Source: Bacteroidota bacterium
GTDB taxonomy: Bacteria > Bacteroidota > Bacteroidia > Chitinophagales > Chitinophagaceae
DNA length: 12,956 nucleotides
Assembly: GCA_947462495.1 (NCBI GenBank)
Contig: CANHOY010000032.1
Coordinates: 1 to 12,956 of the forward strand
Direction of reading: 5' to 3'
The notes beneath the pieces were generated by a model that saw only the letters and a program-made list of their open reading frames with translations, was not told the origin of the DNA and did not search any database. The position numbers and the translations under genes were made by a program. Of the stretch, positions 7,008-12,956 are shown piece by piece. Each line of letters starts with the position of its first letter. The first letter of the stretch is position 1.

Positions 7008-10000
7008 CTTTCCCATGACAGGCTTTGAATTTTTTTCCGCTACCACAAGGGCAAGGATCGTTGCGGCCGGTTTTGGGCCCCACTTGCACAGGTGTTTGTT
7101 TTACTTCACTTGGATCATTATACACCTGACCTCCAACTTCCTCAGCACGATTGGCACTTAGCTTACTTAAATCTGTTTTTTGTTGACGCCCCTCTTTCAC
7201 TGAATCTTCCAAGGGCAAATGTGCATGACATAAAAATTGAACCAACTTATGATTGATTTCTAAATCCATTCTTCTAAACAATTCAAATGCCTCCATTTTA
7301 TAAATTACCAAAGGATCTTTTTGTTCATAGGTTGCAGTTTGAACCGATTGCTTTAAGTCGTCCATCGAACGAAGATGTTCTTTCCAAGCATCATCAATGA
7401 AGCTTAATGAAATAGACTTTTCTGCTTGTGCCACCAAAGTAGCACCATTAGTACTTACATTTTTATCCAAGTTCACTAAAACATTGTGGACTACTTTTCC
7501 ATCTCCCACGGGAACAATTACATTTTCTATATGGCCACCTTGATCTTTTCTAATATTTTTGAAAACGGGAATGCTCTGTTGCATCATCTCTCCTCGCTTG
7601 TATTCATAATGCGCAATAGCTTCTTGATATACCATTTCCACCAATTGATGCTCATTGGTTGATTTAAATTCTTCAGCGGTTACTTTTGTATCAAATCCGG
7701 TATGAACAATTAAATCCAATTTCATGGAATCATAATCTCCATTTGTTTTATTAGATTGAACCAAACCCTCAATGACTTGATAAAAAGCATTGTCTAAATC
7801 CAATGCCAATCTTTCTCCAAATAACGCATGACTTCTTTTTTTGTAAATCACCGTTCTTTGTTTGTTCATTACATCATCGTATTCCAACAAACGTTTTCTT
7901 ATTCCAAAGTTATTTTCTTCAACTTTTTTCTGTGCACGCTCAATAGATTTAGTAATCATACTATGCTGTATCACTTCTCCTTCTTTGTACCCAGCAAAGT
8001 CCATCACTTTTGCAATACGCTCACTTCCAAACATGCGCATCAAATCATCTTCCAAGGATATAAAAAATTGAGATGAACCTGGATCACCTTGTCTACCTGC
8101 ACGACCACGTAACTGCCTGTCTACACGACGTGATTCATGACGCTCTGTACCCAATATCGCTAAACCGCCTGCTGCTTTTACTTCAGGACTTAATTTAATA
8201 TCCGTACCACGACCTGCCATATTGGTAGCAATGGTTACCGCACCTGTTAAACCCGCTTCGGCTACCACCTGCGCTTCACGTGCATGTTGTTTTGCATTCA
8301 ATACATTGTGAGGTATATTTTGCTGACGCAACATTCTACTTAATAACTCACTTACTTCCACCGAAGTAGTACCACATAAAACAGGTCGGCCTTTTTCTCT
8401 TAATTCAACAATGGCTTCAATCACCGCACCTAGTTTTTCACGTTTTGTTTTATATACTAAATCTTGTTCGTCGGTTCTTATAGCTGGTATATTAGTAGGA
8501 ATAGAAACCACATCTAATTTATAAATACTCCAAAATTCTGCGGCTTCTGTTTCTGCAGTACCTGTCATCCCTGCTAACTTATGGTACATTCTAAAAAAGT
8601 TCTGCAAAGTAATGGTTGCATAAGTTTGCGTAGCAGCTTCAATTTTTACATTTTCTTTGGCTTCAATGGCTTGATGTAGTCCGTCAGAATAACGACGACC
8701 TTCCATGATACGACCCGTTTGTTCGTCTACAATTTTTACCTGACCCTCAATTACCACATACTCCACATCATTGTCAAATAAAGTATAGGCTTTTAATAAT
8801 TGATTCACGGTATGAATGCGATCGGCCTTAATACTATAATCGGTAATGATGGCTTCTTTTTGTTGTAATTTTTCTTCCGCTTTTAAATTGAAATTTTGAT
8901 CTATCGCATTCAATGCTACACTTATGTCAGGCAACAAAAAGAAATTAGGATCTTCTCCTTGCTTGGTAATCAAATTCAAACCTTTATCAGTCAATTCTAC
9001 GGAATTATTTTTTTCATCTATGTGGAAAAACAAATCAGCATCCACATGATGCATTTCTCTTTGCTGATCGGCTAAATAATGATTCTCTGCTTTTTGTAGT
9101 TTAACTCTTACCCCTGGCTCACTTAAATATTTAATAATAGCACTATTTTTGGGCAAGCCTCTAAAAGCACTGTACAAAGCCTTTCCACCATCTTTTGGAT
9201 CGTCGTTGCCTTCTGCAATTTTCTTTTTTGCTTCAATCAAAAATTGGTTTACGGTTTTCTTTTGCATCTCCACCAATTTTTCAATTCTTGGTTTCAATTC
9301 AAAAAATTGTTGCTCACCAGTTTGATGTCCTATGGGACCAGAAATAATTAAAGGCGTACGGGCATCATCAATTAAAACACTATCCACCTCATCCACCATC
9401 GCATAATGATGTTTTCGTTGCACCATCTCTTCTGGCGTATGAACCATATTATCTCTTAGATAATCAAAACCAAATTCATTATTAGTACCATAGGTAATTC
9501 CTGCACGATAAGCATCACGACGTTCTTCTGAATTAGGTTGGTGTTTATCAATGCAATCCACCGTAATACCCAACCACTCGAACAAAGTGCCATTCCACTC
9601 ACTATCTCTTTTGGCCAAATAATCATTGACAGTAACTATGTGAACACCTTCTCCAGCTAATGCATTTAAATAAGCGGGCAATGTGGATACCAAGGTTTTA
9701 CCTTCTCCGGTAGACATCTCCGCAATTTTCCCTTGATGTAATACGATACCTCCCAATAACTGCACGTCATAATGCACCATATTCCAAGTGATGGGGGTGC
9801 CTGCCGCTTTCCAAGTAGTTTGAAATATAGATTGATCACCCTTAATTTGAATGTATTCTTTTTTGACAGATAATTCACGATCTAATGTAGTAGCCTTAGC
9901 CACCAATTCTTCTTCCTCTGTAAACCTACGAGCCGTTTCCTTAACCACCGCAAAAGCTTCTGGCAAAATGTCCCATAAAATCTTTTCAACGGCTTGATCT

Positions 10001-10290
10001 CTTTGTTTTTTAAGGCTATCAACGAGTTCGTAAATAGCATCTCTGCCTAAAAAATCGCTCAAAGGCAGGGCCTCTGCTTTAACTTTTTCCTCATTAATCA
10101 AGTTGTCAGTTTCTGCCAAAGATGCATTAATTCGAGCCTTAAATTCTTCGGTTTTAGCTCTTAATTCGTCATTATTAAGTGATTTATACCCTTCAAAATG
10201 TCCATTTATAACGGGCACCAAATGTTCAATTTTCTTGACATCTTTCTCACTTTTAGAACCTCCAAATAGCTTACTTATAATTTGCAACAT
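6997..10290 (-). CDS. secA: Preprotein translocase ATPase SecA
   Basis: The motor ATPase of the Sec pathway: it binds unfolded preproteins and drives them through SecYEG at the inner membrane. At 1097 residues it is about 200 longer than E. coli SecA, as is usual in Bacteroidota. Visible in order: N-terminal MLQIISKLFGG, Walker A in AEMSTGEGKT (190-199), Walker B VDEVDS (299-304) with DDARTPLIISG, the preprotein cross-linking domain, nucleotide-binding domain 2 with ATNMAGRGTDIKL and RQLRGRAGRQGDPGSSQFF, the helical scaffold with LLEYDDVMNKQR, and a C-terminal SEC-C zinc motif with Cys1080, Cys1082, Cys1091 and His1092 (SecB and lipid contact in other species). Compared with E. coli from memory, extra sequence lies at about residues 53-103, 123-171 and 345-417. 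The frame is intact. The ATG at 10290 begins the conserved N-terminus. It heads a minus-strand unit with deoC and the M20 gene and is divergent from atpG. Confidence 0.98.
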   Translation of the reverse strand: MLQIISKLFGGSKSEKDVKKIEHLVPVINGHFEGYKSLNNDELRAKTEEFKARINASLAETDNLINEEKVKAEALPLSDFLGRDAIYELVDSLKKQRDQAVEKILWDILPEAFAVVKETARRFTEEEELVAKATTLDRELSVKKEYIQIKGDQSIFQTTWKAAGTPITWNMVHYDVQLLGGIVLHQGKIAEMSTGEGKTLVSTLPAYLNALAGEGVHIVTVNDYLAKRDSEWNGTLFEWLGITVDCIDKHQPNSEERRDAYRAGITYGTNNEFGFDYLRDNMVHTPEEMVQRKHHYAMVDEVDSVLIDDARTPLIISGPIGHQTGEQQFFELKPRIEKLVEMQKKTVNQFLIEAKKKIAEGNDDPKDGGKALYSAFRGLPKNSAIIKYLSEPGVRVKLQKAENHYLADQQREMHHVDADLFFHIDEKNNSVELTDKGLNLITKQGEDPNFFLLPDISVALNAIDQNFNLKAEEKLQQKEAIITDYSIKADRIHTVNQLLKAYTLFDNDVEYVVIEGQVKIVDEQTGRIMEGRRYSDGLHQAIEAKENVKIEAATQTYATITLQNFFRMYHKLAGMTGTAETEAAEFWSIYKLDVVSIPTNIPAIRTDEQDLVYKTKREKLGAVIEAIVELREKGRPVLCGTTSVEVSELLSRMLRQQNIPHNVLNAKQHAREAQVVAEAGLTGAVTIATNMAGRGTDIKLSPEVKAAGGLAILGTERHESRRVDRQLRGRAGRQGDPGSSQFFISLEDDLMRMFGSERIAKVMDFAGYKEGEVIQHSMITKSIERAQKKVEENNFGIRKRLLEYDDVMNKQRTVIYKKRSHALFGERLALDLDNAFYQVIEGLVQSNKTNGDYDSMKLDLIVHTGFDTKVTAEEFKSTNEHQLVEMVYQEAIAHYEYKRGEMMQQSIPVFKNIRKDQGGHIENVIVPVGDGKVVHNVLVNLDKNVSTNGATLVAQAEKSISLSFIDDAWKEHLRSMDDLKQSVQTATYEQKDPLVIYKMEAFELFRRMDLEINHKLVQFLCHAHLPLEDSVKEGRQQKTDLSKLSANRAEEVGGQVYNDPSEVKQTPVQVGPKTGRNDPCPCGSGKKFKACHGKDAA

Positions 10291-10336
10291 ATTACTGCTT
10301 GATAATTGTGTTAAAACCTATACTCAATAGGCGTGC

Positions 10337-10344
10337 CAAAGTTA
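10337..10344 (-). promoter_or_regulatory. Candidate -7 box of secA
   Basis: On the minus strand TAACTTTG is an exact match to TAnnTTTG, 46 nt before the secA ATG in the divergent intergenic region. The -33 element is poor: only a TTC about 18 nt upstream, no TTG. A leader of roughly 35-40 nt would result. The position makes this the best secA promoter candidate in the gap. Confidence 0.45.
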
Positions 10345-10413
10345 AGTAATTGGGGTGAGTTTGAAGGTTTTAAGGGGTATCCAATATAAAAATTAACTTG
10401 AATAGCCTTAAAA

Positions 10414-10444
10414 TTGAAAAATGGACGAAAAAATGATACCTTTG
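10414..10444 (+). promoter_or_regulatory. Bacteroidota-type sigma promoter for atpG
   Basis: TTG (10414-10416) and TACCTTTG (10437-10444) are separated by 20 nt, which fits the established Bacteroidota primary-sigma promoter pattern (-33 TTG, about 19-21 nt, -7 TAnnTTTG). This is the only site in the window with both elements at proper spacing. It lies 64 nt before the atpG ATG, predicting a leader of about 55-60 nt. The spacer is A-rich. It supports independent transcription of atpG-scpB. Confidence 0.65.
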
Positions 10445-10453
10445 CTCGCCTTT

Positions 10454-10480
10454 GGAGCCCTAGAAATTTATCAGGCTTCC
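10454..10480 (+). other. Small stem-loop in the atpG 5' leader
   Basis: GGAGCC (10454-10459) can pair with GGCTTCC (10474-10480), giving six base pairs with one bulged T around a 14-nt A/T-rich loop. It falls just downstream of the predicted start of transcription and ends 28 nt before the ATG. No T-run follows, so it is not a classical terminator. It could be a stabilising 5' hairpin or chance. Confidence 0.3.
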
Positions 10481-10508
10481 ACTTGAACATCAGAAATTAA
10501 GAAATGCT

Positions 10509-11378
10509 ATGGCAGGTCAATTAAACGAAGTAAGAAATAGGATTAAAAGTACCCAAAGTACACAGCAACTCACTAAAGCCATGAAAATGGTAAGTGCTGC
10601 AAAATTACGTCGTGCTCAAGACGCAATTACACAAATGAGGCCTTATACCCGAAAGCTTCAAGAAATGTTAAGCAATATTATTGGTAGCCTGGACGGTGAC
10701 ATGAACTTAGCCTTAGCGGAAACCAGACCGGTAAATAATGTCTTGTTAATCGTGATCACTTCTGATAGAGGTTTGTGTGGTGGTTACAATGCCAATTTGG
10801 TAAAATTAGCCAAGACGACCATTGCTGAAAAATATGCGAATAAAAATATTACCATTTGGAATATTGGTAAAAAAGGATTTGAAAGTTTATCAAAGTCTGG
10901 TTATAAAACCAATGCGGATTATAAAGATATCTTCTTAAACTTAAAATTTGAAAATGTGCAAACTGCTGCAAAAGCAGCGATGAATGCATTTGCTAATAAA
11001 GAGTTTGATGCAATAGAAGTTATTTACAGTGAATTTAAAAATGCGGCTACTCAATTACCAACAGCTGAGCCATTTTTACCTATTCCTAAAATAGCCAAGA
11101 AAGCCAATCAGAAAAAAACTGATTTTATTTTCGAGCCCCATAAAGAAGTATTGGTAGCTGAGTTAATGCCAAAAATATTAAATACTCAATTATTCAAAGC
11201 CGTACTAGATGCGAATGCTAGTGAGCATGGTGCTAGAATGACTGCGATGGATAAAGCTAGCGAAAATGCAAACGAATTATTAAAATCATTGAAATTATCA
11301 TACAACCGTGCACGTCAAGCAGCCATCACCACAGAACTTACAGAAATCGTTAGTGGTGCCGCAGCGTTAAACGGTTAA
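10509..11378 (+). CDS. atpG: F1Fo ATP synthase gamma subunit
   Basis: The gamma subunit is the central rotary shaft of F1, turning inside the alpha3-beta3 hexamer and coupling proton flow through Fo to ATP synthesis on the cytoplasmic side of the inner membrane. The 289-residue length is normal. The N-terminal helix carries RIKSTQSTQQLTKAMKMVSA (11-30) followed by AAKLRRAQ, the Rossmann-like middle has TSDRGLCGGYN (84-94), and the C-terminal helix has ARMTAMDKASENANELL and ARQAAITTELTEIVSGAAAL; both helices form the coiled-coil shaft. The ATG at 10509 directly opens the conserved N-terminus. The gene is divergent from secA, has its own promoter, and is followed after 12 nt by scpB. No other atp gene is adjacent, although atpG commonly follows atpA. 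Identification is secure. Confidence 0.98.
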   Translation: MAGQLNEVRNRIKSTQSTQQLTKAMKMVSAAKLRRAQDAITQMRPYTRKLQEMLSNIIGSLDGDMNLALAETRPVNNVLLIVITSDRGLCGGYNANLVKLAKTTIAEKYANKNITIWNIGKKGFESLSKSGYKTNADYKDIFLNLKFENVQTAAKAAMNAFANKEFDAIEVIYSEFKNAATQLPTAEPFLPIPKIAKKANQKKTDFIFEPHKEVLVAELMPKILNTQLFKAVLDANASEHGARMTAMDKASENANELLKSLKLSYNRARQAAITTELTEIVSGAAALNG

Positions 11379-11390
11379 GCCCCAAACCTT

Positions 11391-12101
11391 ATGGAAATCA
11401 GTCAAATTATTCCGCATATTGAAGCCCTTATTTTTGCAAGTGAAAAAGCATTGAACGCAAATGACATCACTGAGTTAATCAATAATGCATTCGGATTTTT
11501 AGAAGAAAGAATTAGTTTGGATCAAGTAGAAAGTGCGTTAGAAGGAATACAAGAAAAATACAGTACTGAGTTTTATCCTTTTGAGTTAAAACAAAGTGGG
11601 GGCGGTTGGCAATTTTTAACAAAGCCCGATTTTCACAAAACGATTGCACAATTAAATGGAGATAAATTTCTAAAACGTTTATCCAATGCCGCTTTAGAAT
11701 CATTGGCCATTATCGCCTATAAGCAACCCATTACCAAGGGAGAAGTAGAAGCCATCAGGGGGGTGAATAGTGATTATTCGATACAAAAATTACTAGAGAA
11801 AGAATTAATTACCATTAGCGGAAGAAACGAGCATTTGCCTGGGAAACCATTAGTATACTCTACTTCTAAAAACTTTATGGATTATTTCGGAATCAATTCA
11901 ACCGATGATTTACCTAAAATAAGAGAGGTTTTGGCCGACCAATTGGTGGAAGCTACCGTAATCAAACCTGAAGACTTTACCGATAATAGCGTTTTAGAAC
12001 AAACCGAAGACGCTGAAACACCCAATTTACCAGAAGAAACAGACGGGTACGAAGCAGAGTCAAGCAAGGAAGACGAAAGCCCTGAAAGTCCTGCTGAATA
12101 A
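11391..12101 (+). CDS. scpB: Segregation and condensation protein ScpB
   Basis: ScpB is the winged-helix (kite) subunit that dimerises and binds ScpA in the SMC-ScpAB condensin complex, which organises and separates replicated chromosomes. The 236-residue protein has HIEALIFASEKALN (9-22) at the start of the first winged helix, the family signature LSNAALESLAIIAYKQPIT (97-115), then AIRGVNSD (121-128), and GRNEHLPGKPLVYSTSKNF (144-162) ending in a YFGI segment. From about residue 193 the tail is disordered-looking and rich in Glu, Asp, Ser and Pro. It starts 12 nt after atpG, so the two are probably co-transcribed. The usual partner scpA is not next to it. The ATG start is well placed before the conserved helix. 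Confidence 0.96.
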   Translation: MEISQIIPHIEALIFASEKALNANDITELINNAFGFLEERISLDQVESALEGIQEKYSTEFYPFELKQSGGGWQFLTKPDFHKTIAQLNGDKFLKRLSNAALESLAIIAYKQPITKGEVEAIRGVNSDYSIQKLLEKELITISGRNEHLPGKPLVYSTSKNFMDYFGINSTDDLPKIREVLADQLVEATVIKPEDFTDNSVLEQTEDAETPNLPEETDGYEAESSKEDESPESPAE

Positions 12102-12176
12102 CCAATAGTAGTATTTTTCCTACCACAATTTTTAAAATTATACTGTTGATATAATGACTGAACCTAGTTCTAATTG

Positions 12177-12184
12177 TATCTTCG
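12177..12184 (+). promoter_or_regulatory. Candidate -7 box of lysA, nearly at the start codon
   Basis: TATCTTCG matches TAnnTTTG at all but one defined base and ends 4 nt before the lysA ATG. No TTG sits at the proper distance (the nearest is 28 nt upstream of the box), so the -33 element is weak. The rest of the 87-bp gap 12102-12188 is A/T-rich with no gene. If used, the transcript would be leaderless or nearly so. Confidence 0.35.
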
Positions 12185-12188
12185 TACA

Positions 12189-12956
12189 ATGAATTCAAGT
12201 TTATCTTACGATCAATTAAAAGAGGCCGCCCAAACTTATGGCACCCCTTTGTATGTATACCATGCCGAAAAAATGGTAGACCAATATAAAAGCTTGTTAA
12301 AGCATTTTTCTAATAAGTCGGTTTGTTTTTTTTATGCTTGTAAAGCGCTTACCAATATTCATGTATTAGACGTTTTTAAAAAGGCAGGTTGCAATATAGA
12401 TTGTAGTTCCATCAATGAAGTAAAATTGGCTATACATGTTGGCGTGGACCCTTCGAATATTTTGTATACCAGCAATAGTGTTGACTTTGAAGAAATAAAA
12501 GAAGCAGTAAGCTTAGGTGTCCATATTAATATTGATAGCTTATCCAATTTAGAAAAATTCGGAATCACTTATGGCAATAGATATCCGGTTGGTGTAAGAA
12601 TAAGACCCGATATTATGGCAGGTGGTAATTTAAAAATTTCAACAGGACATGACAAAAGCAAGTTTGGCATACCAGCCAAACAAATTAAAGAACTCAAAGC
12701 TTTACAAGAAAAGTATAAAATAAATATTGCCACTTTACACATTCATACTGGAAGTGAAATAAAAGATGTAGCAGTTTTTTTGCAATCAGCTGAAGTATTT
12801 GAACAAATGCTACCCGATTTTCCCACAGTAAATATTTTAGATTTTGGCGGAGGATTTAAAGTGCCTTATCAACCCACTGACAAAGGAACTGATATTGCTT
12901 TATTAGGTGCAGAAGTAAATAAAATTATGGTAGCATTGTCTGCCAAAGCAGGGAGA
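12189..12956 (+). CDS. lysA: Diaminopimelate decarboxylase, 3'-truncated
   Basis: PLP-dependent fold-III decarboxylase that converts meso-diaminopimelate to L-lysine, the last step of lysine synthesis and a drain on the diaminopimelate used in peptidoglycan. The first 256 residues are in the window, out of roughly 400 usual for the family. Seen are YGTPLYVYH (17-25), the PLP lysine Lys52 in FYACKALTN, SSINEVKLA (73-81), VGVRIRPD (134-141), GHDKSKFGI (153-161), HIHTGSE (184-190) and the phosphate-binding FGGGF (219-223). The C-terminal part with the substrate-binding Cys-Glu motif is outside the window, so related carboxynorspermidine or ornithine decarboxylases cannot be fully excluded, but HxHxGS with GHDKSKFGI favours LysA. 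The ATG at 12189 opens the conserved N-terminus. It lies 87 nt after scpB on the same strand with its own likely -7 box; read-through from atpG-scpB is also possible. Confidence 0.92.
   Translation, partial: MNSSLSYDQLKEAAQTYGTPLYVYHAEKMVDQYKSLLKHFSNKSVCFFYACKALTNIHVLDVFKKAGCNIDCSSINEVKLAIHVGVDPSNILYTSNSVDFEEIKEAVSLGVHINIDSLSNLEKFGITYGNRYPVGVRIRPDIMAGGNLKISTGHDKSKFGIPAKQIKELKALQEKYKINIATLHIHTGSEIKDVAVFLQSAEVFEQMLPDFPTVNILDFGGGFKVPYQPTDKGTDIALLGAEVNKIMVALSAKAGR

Noticed and set aside
7828..8076. Two overlapping plus-strand open frames opposite secA
   Set aside because: Antisense shadows within the conserved SecA helical scaffold; no start context or family features.
9666..9878. 70-codon frame on the same strand as secA, in another phase
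   Set aside because: Inside an intact SecA coding sequence including the Walker A region; no sign of a frameshift or of a real second product.
12127..12139. A/T palindrome AATTTTTAAAATT before lysA
   Set aside because: No stable hairpin loop, and such palindromes are expected by chance in A/T-rich intergenic DNA.
11882..12198. Minus-strand frames opposite the scpB end and the scpB-lysA gap
   Set aside because: Antisense to scpB with composition mirroring its Glu-rich tail; no supporting signal.
1..12956. Search for a defence system, mobile element, CRISPR array, biosynthetic cluster or other novel system
   Set aside because: All long frames are recognisable conserved families; no repeats, transposase, integrase or toxin-antitoxin pair was seen.

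Overview
The window reads as a chromosomal segment of a low-GC member of the Bacteroidota, most likely close to Chitinophagaceae (family-level guess). The grounds are Bacteroidota-type -7 boxes (TAnnTTTG) in front of several genes, little use of Shine-Dalgarno sequences, a very long SecA (1097 aa) with insertions and a zinc-binding tail, and a solitary MlaE permease. Ten protein genes fill it almost completely, two of them cut by the window edges. I see no RNA gene, insertion sequence, CRISPR array, phage gene or attachment site.

Layout. At 1-444 (+) is the 3' part of a SRAP-family (YedK/HMCES-like) abasic-site DNA-crosslinking protein. It converges on a block of three minus-strand genes transcribed from about 5034 down to 508: a malic enzyme with a phosphotransacetylase-like domain, an MlaE-type lipid ABC permease, and a metallo-beta-lactamase/beta-CASP ribonuclease-like protein. 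Upstream of these, a second minus-strand block runs from 10290 down to 5135: secA, deoC (overlapping the end of secA) and an M20 amidohydrolase. The 218-bp gap 10291-10508 is a divergent promoter region. From it secA is read leftward and atpG-scpB rightward, followed by lysA, which runs off the right edge and appears to have its own promoter.

Functions. The genes cover protein export (SecA), ATP synthesis (gamma subunit), chromosome segregation (ScpB), central carbon and nucleoside metabolism (malic enzyme, DeoC), lysine/peptidoglycan precursor synthesis (LysA), peptide or amino-acid conjugate hydrolysis (M20), outer-membrane lipid transport (MlaE), RNA processing (MBL/beta-CASP) and DNA damage tolerance (SRAP). 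They look like housekeeping genes placed side by side, not one coordinated pathway.

I found no convincing undescribed system. The points worth a second look are structural: atpG standing apart from atpA with its own promoter, mlaE without mlaF/mlaD, the secA/deoC overlap and the start it implies, three insertions in SecA, and -7 boxes lying only 4 nt before the start codons of lysA and mlaE.
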